Position numbers and translations under genes: made by a program. A DNA stretch of 64,000 nt, from the NCBI GenBank assembly GCA_019752335.1, contig JAIEMJ010000023.1:1-64000 (forward strand), given 5' to 3'. Shown one piece after another: positions 26,268 through 38,706 of this stretch. Numbering within the stretch: the first letter of the stretch is position 1; the number at the start of each line of letters is the position of its first letter. This stretch comes from Bryobacteraceae bacterium (GTDB lineage: Bacteria > Acidobacteriota > Terriglobia > Bryobacterales > Bryobacteraceae). Under the pieces are notes generated by a model. That model was given only the letters and a program-made list of their open reading frames with translations. It was not told the DNA's origin and did no database searches.

Positions 26268-27208
26268 ATGATTTATCTATTGCTGAGTTACCTCACTCTG
26301 AATGAACCAGCATGGCTGGTTTGGCTGGACCGCGCGGAGGCGCTGCGGCGGTCTGGTGACCCTCAAGTTGAGGCCGCCTATGCGGAAGCCCTGCGCGCCG
26401 CGCGCGCAGAACCAGCCGAGTCTCCGGCGGTCGCGTTTGTGATGCACAACACGGGTTTCTTCCTGCAGCGCTCTGGCCGCAGCGCGGAGGCTGAACGCCT
26501 TTATCTCGCGGCCCACCGTTGGTTTGCCGCGCACCAACCGGAGTATCGCAGTTCGCTGATCCGGCAGGTGACGAACTTGGCCGCGCTTTATGCCGAGTCT
26601 GGACGCTGGTACAAGGTAAGCGACCTCCTACAACCCTGGGCGCAGGTCCGCGACGCAACTTACGCGGGCGACTTGGCGCGTCTGCGGGGGGTCTACGCGA
26701 CGGCTCTTGCCGAGCAACGTAAATTCGCGGTGGCCGAACCGATGCTCGTCGAAGTAGTGAGTACGCTGACGCAAGAAGCGCCGAGTGAGATCCAGCAGGA
26801 AAGCCTCGGCTTGAATCTCGGCAACTTGGCCTCGCTCTATCACGCGACGCACCGGTTGCCCGAAGCGCTAACGGCCTTCCAGGAGGCGCTGAAGGTGTTG
26901 GATGCCTTGGCTCCGCGAGGTGCGCTGACGTTGGCGGCGACCCTCTGCGACGCGGCCGGCGCCCTGGAAGCAACGCAGCGCGTGGACGACGCGATCATCT
27001 ACTATCAGCGCGCGCTGGATATTGCCGACGCGCGGATTGACCACGGGCATCCCTTCATCGCCAACCTCTGCTTACGTTACGCCAAGTTGCTCCGGAAGCT
27101 TCATCGCCGGGAAGAGGCACGCGAAGAAGAACGGCGAGCGCAGGCGATTCTGGATCGTTATGACAAAGAGAATCTACCCGGGGCGACGGTGGATGTGCGG
27201 AGCTTCCG

Positions 27209-27212
<4 letters not shown>
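26268..27212 (+). CDS. Tetratricopeptide-repeat protein
   Basis: A 314-residue protein starting after AGAGGA at ATG 26268. TPR motifs fill it, e.g. LNLGNLASLYHATHRLPEALTAFQEALK and DAAGALEATQRVDDAIIYYQRALDIA. The N-terminus (MIYLLLSYLTL) is a short hydrophobic stretch that could be a weak signal. It is divergent from the sigma operon with 163 bp between the starts, so a shared control region is possible and it could be a target of that sigma factor. Its stop overlaps mutL by 4 bp on the opposite strand. Confidence 0.82.
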
Positions 27213-29152
<1,940 letters not shown>

Positions 29153-29484
29153 GGTATCAGGCTAACGCTTTCGCGGACGGAATGGTGGGAGGTGAACGAT
29201 GGGGAGGTGGAAAGCGTAGGAGCCTCTCCTCCGAGAAGGCTCCGAAAATTAAAGCGGGGCGGCACATCGTGGAGATGACGTACCCCCCGCACCCGAAAGA
29301 GAGAAGCGTCAAGAAGTTGTTTCTCGAAAGTCCTTACGGAATCCCGTTGCAGTTCCTTGGCGCGATTGATTAGTCCCACTTTAGTGATAAGCCGGTTACG
29401 CGCCAATCCCGCTGGTGTGGGTTTATTCGAAACGCTTTTGCGGGTATGGCAACTTCCCCCACTTTTGGCGGCAATTGTGCTGAC
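29153..29484. other. Intergenic region without recognisable gene
   Basis: About 330 bp upstream of mutL and downstream of the esterase gene. Short ORFs exist in several frames, but none has similarity or coding character. A small imperfect hairpin (GGAGCC/GGCTCC) is at 29219-29242. No other structure was recognised; it presumably includes the mutL promoter. Confidence 0.5.
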
Positions 29485-30132
29485 TTACTCAACACCCAAG
29501 AAGGCGAGCGTTTGCTCACCCATGAATTCGAGGACATTGCCCAGCTCATGGTCAGAATCGAGCACTTCAAGGCGCACCCAGGGGCGGCTTTCGGCAAAGT
29601 GGAGCGAGTCAGCGACGGGGACGATGTCATCGTGCTGTCCGTGGAAGATCAGCGTGGGCTGCCGGACTTCGGGGTAGCCCTCATACTGGTGCGCATCGTC
29701 GATCAGGCGCGGCCACAGCGGGCGCTCGCGCTGTTCGCCGTAGTGGAAGACCTGGATCTCGCCGGAGGCGCGCCAGTCAGCCATCGCCGCCGGGCCGACG
29801 CGCGCTTCCCAACGTTCGGCCATCCGAAACGCCGGCGCCAGCAGCACGACGCGGGCCACCTCGGGATGCCGGGCCGCGTAGAGCGCAGCCAAGTAGCCTC
29901 CCATGCTGGAGCCGAGCAGGTTGACGGGTTCGCCCGCGGCCAGCCGCTCAACCAACGCCAACTGGGCCGACAGGGTGAGGCGCGAGAAGTCGCCCTCGTC
30001 GAGCGTGGGCACCTCCAACGTGAGTCCCTTTTGGGCGAAACGGGCCACCAGATCCCGCGCCTTGCGCGAGGCCGGGGACGACGCGAAACCGTGCAGGTAG
30101 ATACTTCTACTTGGGGGGATCTTGCACCTCAA
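29485..30132 (-). CDS. YqiA-type alpha/beta-hydrolase esterase
   Basis: A 215-residue hydrolase. HGFASSP at 14-20 is the oxyanion segment typical of YqiA/UPF0227 esterases, the nucleophile Ser76 is in LGSSMGG, Asp lies in HGQHDDIVP, and His in DSDHELG. No signal peptide, so cytosolic. The start at 30132 overlaps the 3' end of the upstream gene by 26 bp, indicating coupling. A short-chain acyl ester is the likely substrate class. Confidence 0.87.
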   Translation of the reverse strand: MRCKIPPSRSIYLHGFASSPASRKARDLVARFAQKGLTLEVPTLDEGDFSRLTLSAQLALVERLAAGEPVNLLGSSMGGYLAALYAARHPEVARVVLLAPAFRMAERWEARVGPAAMADWRASGEIQVFHYGEQRERPLWPRLIDDAHQYEGYPEVRQPTLIFHGQHDDIVPVADSLHFAESRPWVRLEVLDSDHELGNVLEFMGEQTLAFLGVE

Positions 30133-30979
30133 ACTTCAGTTCGGAATCGGCGGCGAACTTCTGAAAACGCTGATACTGAAAAACGTTCTCGGCTACCACT
30201 TGGCCATCGGCGCGCCGCGTGTGGACCACGGTGACAGGAAGCACAAAGCCGTACTGGCTCATGGCGTAGTCCGTCACGCCGATGTCGACAATCACTTGCC
30301 CGTTTTCGCGAATGGCGGAGCCGAGTTCAATGCGCAAGGGCACGCCGGTGGCGCTGAGCCAGATTTCGCCTTGCAGTTGTTGCCGGATGAGCTTGTTGCC
30401 CTCGTAGACGCTCATTTGCCCTTCCCCGGCCTTCTGCTGGAAGCGGACGACGAGCGCGGTGTCCGTGCCTAATTGCCGTGTACCCACGGGAACGAAGGTG
30501 TAATTGAGCATCGCCTGACGGCGGAAGAGGAGCAGGCTGAGGCCGAAGTCGACCGCAGTGCCGATCAGCCCGTGCTTCTCAAACTCAAGCAGCATCTTGC
30601 GCCGCAGGGTATCGTCGGGCGACTTCATGCCCATCGCCAGGCTCAACCGCGCGTCGCGCAGCTTCTGAATCTCGCGGCCATCGACGCGGGTAACGCGGCG
30701 TACTTCGTGCAAGCCGCCGTTCGATTCGGCAAACGCGGCCACGGCGTATTCGGACTGCAACTCGCGCGTTTGAAAGTTCACCGGCGGCGGCGCAGCCTGG
30801 CCAATGCTGGGGCGGAAGCGCGTCCCCCGTTTCTGGGCGCGTTGTTTGAGCGTCTCCTGGCCGACGACGAGAGTGATGTTCTGCTGAAACATCTCGGCCT
30901 CTTCACTGGCGCGGTGCAAGAGGTCCTGCACGTCGGCCGCGAAGGGCGGAACGAGCAGCAGGGGCAGAATCGCGATCAC
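30107..30979 (-). CDS. Secreted hypothetical protein
   Basis: A 290-residue protein with an N-terminal hydrophobic signal (MIAILPLLLVPPFAA). Repeated beta-rich blocks follow (TRELQSEYAVAAFAESNGGLHEVRRVTRVDGREI, GEIWLSATGVPLRIELGS, VDIGVTDYAMSQYGFVLP), resembling LolA/LolB- or YceI-like lipoprotein-binding folds, but no family is assigned. Similar proteins are common in Acidobacteria as uncharacterised outer-surface factors. It overlaps the esterase gene at its 3' end and is divergent from the glycosyltransferase gene. Confidence 0.65.
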   Translation of the reverse strand: MIAILPLLLVPPFAADVQDLLHRASEEAEMFQQNITLVVGQETLKQRAQKRGTRFRPSIGQAAPPPVNFQTRELQSEYAVAAFAESNGGLHEVRRVTRVDGREIQKLRDARLSLAMGMKSPDDTLRRKMLLEFEKHGLIGTAVDFGLSLLLFRRQAMLNYTFVPVGTRQLGTDTALVVRFQQKAGEGQMSVYEGNKLIRQQLQGEIWLSATGVPLRIELGSAIRENGQVIVDIGVTDYAMSQYGFVLPVTVVHTRRADGQVVAENVFQYQRFQKFAADSELKFEVQDPPK

Positions 30980-31006
30980 CCTTCCATTCTAGGATGGAAG
31001 AAACGA

Positions 31007-31651
31007 TTGCGCCTCTCCGTCATCATCCCCACCTGGAACGAAGCCGAACAACTGCCCCGGTTGCTGGCGGCCTTGCAGGATTGCGAGGTGATTGTCGCCG
31101 ATGGGGGTAGCACGGACGGGACGCGCGAAGTCGCCCGGGCGCGCGGCGCGCGGGTCGTCGAGAGCGTGCGGGGCCGCGGAGCACAGTTGGCCGCCGGCGC
31201 CGACGCCGCCACCGGCGACGTCCTCTGGTTCCTGCACGCCGACACGCTGCCACCGCCCGAAGCTCTGGCGGCGATGGCGCCGCACTATGGCGCGGGCAAC
31301 TTCGCCCTACGCTTCGACGGCGAGAGCACGGGCGCGCGTTGGCTGACTTGGCTCTATCCGCGTCTGCGACCGTTGGGCCTGATCTACGGAGACTCGGGCA
31401 TCTTCGTCCGCCGCGACCTCTATCGCCAAGCGGGAGGCTTCGCGCCGCACCCGGTCTTTGAGGATCTGGACCTGGTCCGCCGCCTGCGCCGTCTGACGCC
31501 GTGGGTACACTTGGAGGCCGAGCTCGTAACGTCCTCCCGGCGCTTCGAGCACCGTTTTGGGCGTCAGTTTGCGCACTGGGTGCTGCTGCAGGCGCTGTAC
31601 TGGCTTGGGGTACCGCCGTCGTGGTTGGCGCCAAAACAAGTGATACGCTAA
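31007..31651 (+). CDS. Family 2 glycosyltransferase (TIGR04283-like)
   Basis: A 214-residue GT-A enzyme. RLSVIIPTWNEAEQLP opens the nucleotide-sugar fold, DGGSTDGT is the donor site, FLHADT holds the metal-binding DxD-like element, and FEDLDLVRRLRR is the acceptor or base region. The pattern matches the TIGR04283 group. The start is the TTG at 31007 with GGAAGAA just upstream; no in-frame ATG is near. A short C-terminal amphipathic helix (FAHWVLLQALYWLGVPPSW) may touch the membrane. The HbpS-like gene follows 4 bp later. Confidence 0.85.
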   Translation: MRLSVIIPTWNEAEQLPRLLAALQDCEVIVADGGSTDGTREVARARGARVVESVRGRGAQLAAGADAATGDVLWFLHADTLPPPEALAAMAPHYGAGNFALRFDGESTGARWLTWLYPRLRPLGLIYGDSGIFVRRDLYRQAGGFAPHPVFEDLDLVRRLRRLTPWVHLEAELVTSSRRFEHRFGRQFAHWVLLQALYWLGVPPSWLAPKQVIR

Positions 31652-31655
31652 CCCC

Positions 31656-32135
31656 ATGCGCAAACTACTCTGGACCCTCCTGTTGATGACCCTGATGACC
31701 ACCACCTGGGCCCACGCCCAATTGGCGACCAAGAAGGCGCTGACGCTGGAAGCCGCGAAGAAGATCGCCGAAGCGGCGAGCGCCGAGGCGGTGGCTAATA
31801 AGTGGACCATGGTGATCGTCATCGTCGATGACGGCGGGAATCTCATCTATCTCCAAAAGGCCGATGGGACGCAGATTGGCTCTCTCGACGTGGCGCAGGA
31901 GAAGGCGCGCTCGGCCGTGCGGTTCAAGCGGCCCACGAAGGCCTTTGAGGACACTCTGGTGGGTGGCCGGCAGGCGATTCTGAAGCTACCCGGCGCCATG
32001 CCCGTGGAAGGCGGCGTGCCGCTGATGATCGATGGCGTGATGCTCGGCGCGATCGGAGTGAGTGGCGCGACTTCGGCCCAGGATGGGCAAGTGGCGGCGG
32101 CGGGCGTCAAGGTCTTTGAGAAGATGGCGAAGTAA
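31656..32135 (+). CDS. GlcG/HbpS-family (DUF336) heme-binding-like secreted protein
   Basis: A 159-residue protein with signal peptide (LLWTLLLMTLMTTTWAHAQ). The DUF336 pattern is clear: LTLEAAKKIAEAASAEA, VIVIVDDGGNLIYLQKADG, KARSAVRFKRPT, and MPVEGGVPLMIDGVMLGAIGVSGATS. Related proteins bind heme or act in glycolate-type clusters; the ligand is not shown by sequence. It begins 4 bp after the glycosyltransferase stop, so the two are probably co-transcribed. Confidence 0.9.
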   Translation: MRKLLWTLLLMTLMTTTWAHAQLATKKALTLEAAKKIAEAASAEAVANKWTMVIVIVDDGGNLIYLQKADGTQIGSLDVAQEKARSAVRFKRPTKAFEDTLVGGRQAILKLPGAMPVEGGVPLMIDGVMLGAIGVSGATSAQDGQVAAAGVKVFEKMAK

Positions 32136-32232
32136 CAGCTAAGGCGCAGGCCTTAGTACGAGCGGCGGCCGTAGTTTATTCGCGGCGGCGTTCCTAATCC
32201 GTTAGCGGGAAGACGCCGATCTTCCGCGCACT

Positions 32233-32862
32233 ATGTCGTCCTACGTCGAATACGGTTATCAGGCCGAGGATCAGGATCAGGTGGCGCGCCGCGACCTGAT
32301 GCGCACTTGCAGCTTCACCGAAGCCGACCTCGTCGAAAACCGGCAGGGCCGCATGAGCAGCGCACAACTCGTGCGGGTCTCTGCGAAGGCCGTTTGGCCG
32401 ATCCTGGCGCTGGGCGTGCCGCTGGTGGGGCTAGTGCTGATGGCTGTTTTCGCCGGGACGGTATTCCCCTACATCATCACCAAAGTACGGCTGATGATGA
32501 CGATGGGCAAATACGTAGTGGCCTTCGGCGGCGCTTTGGTTTTCGGCCTGATTGCCTTGGTGATCAACTTCGTCCTGCACTCGGAACGGTTACTGCTTTA
32601 TCTGGCTGACCTCGCCTCGGGCAAGGTACTCAGCGATAGCGGACGGCTGCATGCGACCAAGGGCGAAGAGATTCAAGACGGCATTGACCAAATCCTGCGC
32701 CGCAAGACGCTCACCTACAATTTCGTCGTGAAGGGCCAAACCTACCAGGTAAGCGAGGCCGCCTACGACGCCTTGCTGGACCAGGCGGGATCCGTTTTTC
32801 GCGTCTACTTCACTCCGAAGAGCCGCTTCCTGCTCTCCATCGAGCCTTTCCGGCAAGAGTGA
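32233..32862 (+). CDS. Membrane protein of unknown function
   Basis: A 209-residue protein. Two membrane helices are clear (VWPILALGVPLVGLVLMAVFAG, YVVAFGGALVFGLIALVINFVL), followed by a soluble C-terminal domain (TLTYNFVVKGQTYQVSEAAYDALL, VFRVYFTPKSRFLLSIEP) that looks like a small SH3- or PH-type beta domain. No family recognised. About 100 bp separate it from the HbpS-like gene. Convergent with the transglycosylase gene, with only 3 bp between stops. Confidence 0.75.
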   Translation: MSSYVEYGYQAEDQDQVARRDLMRTCSFTEADLVENRQGRMSSAQLVRVSAKAVWPILALGVPLVGLVLMAVFAGTVFPYIITKVRLMMTMGKYVVAFGGALVFGLIALVINFVLHSERLLLYLADLASGKVLSDSGRLHATKGEEIQDGIDQILRRKTLTYNFVVKGQTYQVSEAAYDALLDQAGSVFRVYFTPKSRFLLSIEPFRQE

Positions 32863-32865
32863 CGT

Positions 32866-33486
32866 TCACTGCTCGGCCGGACCCGTCAACCAGCCTAGAA
32901 TCTGCTGGACGTAATTCTGGGTTTCGGCATATGGCGGCACGCCGCCGTGCTGGTCGACCGGTGTGGGCCCGGCGTTGTAGGCCGCTAGCGCGCTGGCGAG
33001 GTCACCCGGGTAGCGATCCACCAGTTGGCGCAGCAGCCGCGCCCCGGCCTCCACGTTCTGCTTCGGATTCAACGCATCCCGCACCGCGAACTGACGCGCC
33101 GTCGCGGGCATGAGTTGCATCAGGCCGAGCGCGCCCTGCCGGGAGACCGCACAGGGATAGCCCGCGCTCTCCTGACGGATCACCGCCCGGAGGAGGTCGG
33201 GGGAAAGCTGCTCCCGCCGGGCCGCGGTTTCGACAATCGGATTGAGTTGCCCAGGCCCGAGCGGCTCGCAAGCCTGGCTCCAAGCCGCGACCGAGGGCGC
33301 CGGCGGCACTGGGGGCGACGGGGGCTTCGGCCACGGCGTCGTGAAAAAGCCGTCCGGCGCGTCGTCCGCATGGAGCCCCAGGGCCTTCATTTGCCGCGTG
33401 GCGGACTCGCGCTGCTTCTGAATGGAAGCCGCCATGCGATCAGTGGGCGGAGGATCCTGCGCAAGCAGGAGGAGCAAAATCAGCAT
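32866..33486 (-). CDS. Lytic transglycosylase (SLT domain)
   Basis: A 206-residue periplasmic enzyme that cleaves peptidoglycan glycan strands to 1,6-anhydro products. A hydrophobic signal (MLILLLLLAQ) and a Pro-rich linker (PKPPSPPVPPAPS) precede the SLT domain. The domain carries the catalytic Glu106 in VIRQESAGYP, then SRQGALGLMQLMPATA and AALAAYNAGP, all classic GH23 motifs. It lies downstream of guaB, separated by a large inverted repeat. Confidence 0.93.
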   Translation of the reverse strand: MLILLLLLAQDPPPTDRMAASIQKQRESATRQMKALGLHADDAPDGFFTTPWPKPPSPPVPPAPSVAAWSQACEPLGPGQLNPIVETAARREQLSPDLLRAVIRQESAGYPCAVSRQGALGLMQLMPATARQFAVRDALNPKQNVEAGARLLRQLVDRYPGDLASALAAYNAGPTPVDQHGGVPPYAETQNYVQQILGWLTGPAEQ

Positions 33487-33561
33487 CTGCCGAGACTATC
33501 GGCGTGAAACGGGCGGCCACACTATGGGGAAAAGCGCGTAGGGCTGCTAGTCCAGGGAATA

Positions 33562-33645
33562 TCCCCCGTGGCCGGCGCTCTGTCTTGATGGCCACTCAAC
33601 GGTTCTGTCTTCCGCGACGGCCAACAGAGCCCCGGCCACGGGGGA
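33562..33645. repeat. Long inverted repeat between guaB and transglycosylase genes
   Basis: TCCCCCGTGGCCGG at 33562 pairs with its complement ending at 33645, and the arms extend inward through GCTCTGT/ACAGAGC: 22 bp with one C-C mismatch. Inside the loop TGGCC (33588) and GGCCA (33618) can pair again. No T-run follows on either strand, so it is not an ordinary intrinsic terminator. It may be a mobile palindrome or a processing/attenuation hairpin at the 3' end of guaB. Confidence 0.7.
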
Positions 33646-33647
33646 CA

Positions 33648-35700
<2,053 letters not shown>

Positions 35701-35704
<4 letters not shown>

Positions 35705-37335
35705 GTGTAACGTCCAGCAACGACGAGACGGCCCTCCGGGTCACTCACCATTTGGGCGGTGGGGGTCCCGGCAGCCGACGGCGACTCCGGCAGATTCAGC
35801 GACCACCAGCGAGCGGCATCCGTGCGCGACCATTCCTGGATGCCCGCGGCGGCTTCGATCGCCTCGGCCAGTTCCTGCGCGCTGCGCGGCCGCTGGTCCG
35901 GGTCCTTGGCGAGGCAGCGCAGAATCACCGCTTCGAGATCCGCGGGGATGGGGGTTTCCACCCTTTCGGACGGCCGGGTGGGCGTCTTTTGGACGTGCGC
36001 CAGGGACATCGCCGTCGGCGTGGGTTCGTTGAAGACGAGTTGGCCGGTGAGCAGGAAGTAGGCCACGCAACCGAGGCCGTAGATATCCGCCCGCTGGTCA
36101 ATCGCGTCGCTCCCCAACGCGACTTCCGGAGCCATGTAAGCCGGCGTGCCCGTGGCTTGGCCTTCCATGGTCATCAGCGTCGCACCACTATTCGAGGTGA
36201 GCGTCTTCACGAGGCCAAAGTCGAGCACCTTGGTGAAGTCGTAATTCATGCCGAGGCGGCACAGGAAAAGGTTGGTCGGCTTGATGTCGCGATGCACCAG
36301 ACCCTGACGGTGCGCTTCCTCCAAGGAATCACAGGACTGACGGATGATCTGGGCGACGCGGCCGGGCGGCAAGGGGCCGAAGCGCTCGACGATGGTTTGC
36401 AGGTCGAGCCCGTCCAGCAATTCCATCACGTAGAAGAAGCTCTGGTCGCGCGCCATGCCGAAGTCGAACAGGGCCACCGTGTGCGGGGAGCGCAGGCTGG
36501 CCGTCGCGCGGGCCTCTTTTTCGAAACGGCGGCGCAGGGTTTCGGCTTGGCGTCCGCCCTGGTTGGCCAGCACTTCGGGGCGAATCACCTTGATGGCGGC
36601 GTCGCGCTGCAGCATCTTGTGGCGGGCGCGCCACACTTCGCCCATGCCGCCCTTGCCGATGAGGAAGTCGAGTTGGTAGGAGCCCATCTCCTCGGCTTTC
36701 TGGCTGGCCATATGCATGTGGAAGAGCCGTTTGTTGAAAAGATGGCTCCACAGCACGGCCGTGATGAGCGGCAATAGCCAGACGGCGAGCCGGTTGAGCG
36801 GCAGCGGTTCGAAGCCGTAAACCTGCAGATTCACCCAATAGGCCAAGGGCCACATGGAGGCCGAAATGATGGAGGTGGTGAGCTTGAGGCCGGGCGGATT
36901 GGGGATGAGCAATCCGTTGAGGACGATCCACAAGGCCACGAAGGAGACGCCGCGGACGACTTCGTCCTGATGGCTGATGCTGGTTTCGAAAGAGGCGCAC
37001 ATGAAGGCGCCCGCCGCCTCAAAGACGCCGCCCAGGTGAATCAGCGTGATCTTCGAGAACCAATTGAAGCGGTGCGCGGCGGCAAAGCCCAAGGTGAGGA
37101 ATAAAGTGAAGAGCGCCGTTAGGCGCAGCAACGGTTGGTTGAGCGCGAGCCGTACTTCCGGCTGAAAGTAGCCCTGCAAGACAATCATCGCCACCGTGGT
37201 GATGGCGAAAAGATTGGACATCCAGCACAGGCGCGTCGCGGCCTGATTCACCAATTCCGGCGGCATGACGAAGCGCAGCTTGTCTGGCCCACCGCTGGTC
37301 TGGTTCGGCGTGCTGGCCGCTTGAACTACCGGCAT
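35701..37335 (-). CDS. Membrane Ser/Thr protein kinase with N-terminal multi-helix module
   Basis: A 544-residue protein, start at MPVVQAAS. Residues about 40-200 form about six membrane helices with no recognised domain. Residues about 218-490 are a Hanks-type kinase: GKGGMGEVW (227-235), Lys249 in AAIKV, HRDIKPTN (348-355), DFG (372-374) and APE (402-404). Most bacterial kinases of this class have the kinase first and one helix after, so this inverted layout is notable. It may sense a membrane signal. A short tail without a domain follows. The substrate is unknown. Confidence 0.92.
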
Positions 37336-37406
37336 AGTGACACCCTCGAAGGACCCATAGAGATAAGATACAGCTCCCATGAGAAAAGTTTCATTGACTC
37401 CCTTAC

Positions 37407-38705
37407 TTACTTACGCGCAATCTGGAACGAATCCAGCTCACGGCCATCGGCGCCGATTTGACGGATACGGAGCAGTTCGGGGTTGGCGTCGATCTGAGTG
37501 AAGGAGTGCTGGCGGGCCTCGAAATGAGCGGTGAAGGGTAGCCAAGTGCTTGGACGGCCAGTCTTTGCGCCGTCCACCAGGCCCGCGCCGCCAGCGCCCG
37601 TAAGGACGTAAACGACTCCGTTGGGGTCGCGAATTGTCTGGCCGGGAATGGGCTGCTGGCTGCCGAGCGGCGTCGGGTAGGGCTCCGCAACAAACCGGAT
37701 CGGATGGGTGCGCTGGTAGTTATGGACGTGCCCGGCGAAGACGACGGCGACGCCATGGGCTTCAAAGATGGGCGACAACACTCGCAGACGCTGGTGCTCG
37801 GCGTGCTTGCCGGACGAGTGAAAAGGGGCGTGGTGGAAGACGACAAACTTCCAGGGGGCATGGGATTGGGCGAGGTCGTTTTCGAGCCACTGGCGGAGGT
37901 CCGGGCGGGTCCAGTCCATGACGTGGTTGGAGTCGAGGATGGTCCAGTGGACGGGGCCGTAGTCGAAGGAGTAGTTGGCAGCCTGGGGAAACTTCGCGCC
38001 GGCCAGGGCCTTGAATGCCTGCTGATCCGCCGCTGGACCCATAAGCGCCACGGCGTTCCCCGCCGGCCCGTTCAGCGGCGGGCTCCAGACGTGGAAGTAG
38101 GCCAGGCAATCGGGCTGCGCAAGATCGGCGCACTCCTCGAAGTCATGATTGCCGGGCGCGGCCGCGCTGATCCGGGCGCGAAAAACCGGCTGGTAGATGG
38201 GGAACCACTTGCTGAGGTAGTGCTTCAGGCGTCCATTGGGATAGACGATGTCGCCCGGCACGATGACGGCGTCGGGCTGCGCAGCGTTGATGCGGGAAGC
38301 CACGGCACGCTGCCCCGCGCTGCCGGCGCCCGGGTCACCCACGACGGCAAAGCGCGCCGGCGCCTGGGGCGGGGCGATCGCTTTGCCGCGTGCGGTAAAG
38401 ACGGGCGCGCCATCCCGGAGGACGCGATAGTCGAACTCAGCGCCGGGCCGCAGTCCCGCCAGTTCTGCCTCATAGATGCGGAACGGCCGCGTGCCGCGCA
38501 GCGTGACGCGGCGTTGGACGATGCGCTGGACAGGCATCCAGGCGCCGTCGGCTGACTGATGTTCCAGCGCCCAGGTGGCGTCGGCGTCCGGCGCGTGCCA
38601 GAGGATACTCAACCGGTCCGGCGCGGGTCGCGGCCCCAATTGCAGATAGGGTTCGGTGACGAAAGCGGCTTGCGCAAATGACGCCAGCAGCGCGAGCAAC
38701 AGCAT
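37407..38705 (-). CDS. Secreted purple-acid-phosphatase-like metallophosphatase
   Basis: A 432-residue protein with signal peptide (MLLLALLASFAQA). A fibronectin-like N-terminal domain (PAPDRLSILWHAP, RIYEAELAGLRPGAEFDYRV) precedes the calcineurin-type phosphatase domain. Its metal-binding motifs are AVVGDPGAG, VPGDIVYP, PGNHDF, VFHHAPFH and AGHVHNYQR. This order is that of purple acid phosphatases. It would remove phosphate from esters outside the cytoplasm. It begins 1 bp after the NTT-like carrier stop, at the 3' end of the 37-50 kb gene block. Confidence 0.9.
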   Translation of the reverse strand: MLLLALLASFAQAAFVTEPYLQLGPRPAPDRLSILWHAPDADATWALEHQSADGAWMPVQRIVQRRVTLRGTRPFRIYEAELAGLRPGAEFDYRVLRDGAPVFTARGKAIAPPQAPARFAVVGDPGAGSAGQRAVASRINAAQPDAVIVPGDIVYPNGRLKHYLSKWFPIYQPVFRARISAAAPGNHDFEECADLAQPDCLAYFHVWSPPLNGPAGNAVALMGPAADQQAFKALAGAKFPQAANYSFDYGPVHWTILDSNHVMDWTRPDLRQWLENDLAQSHAPWKFVVFHHAPFHSSGKHAEHQRLRVLSPIFEAHGVAVVFAGHVHNYQRTHPIRFVAEPYPTPLGSQQPIPGQTIRDPNGVVYVLTGAGGAGLVDGAKTGRPSTWLPFTAHFEARQHSFTQIDANPELLRIRQIGADGRELDSFQIARK

Positions 38706-38706
38706 C

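Noticed and set aside
30473-31006. Long N-terminal extension of the glycosyltransferase
   Set aside because: It is antisense to the secreted hypothetical gene; the GT-A fold begins at RLSVIIPTW after TTG 31007.
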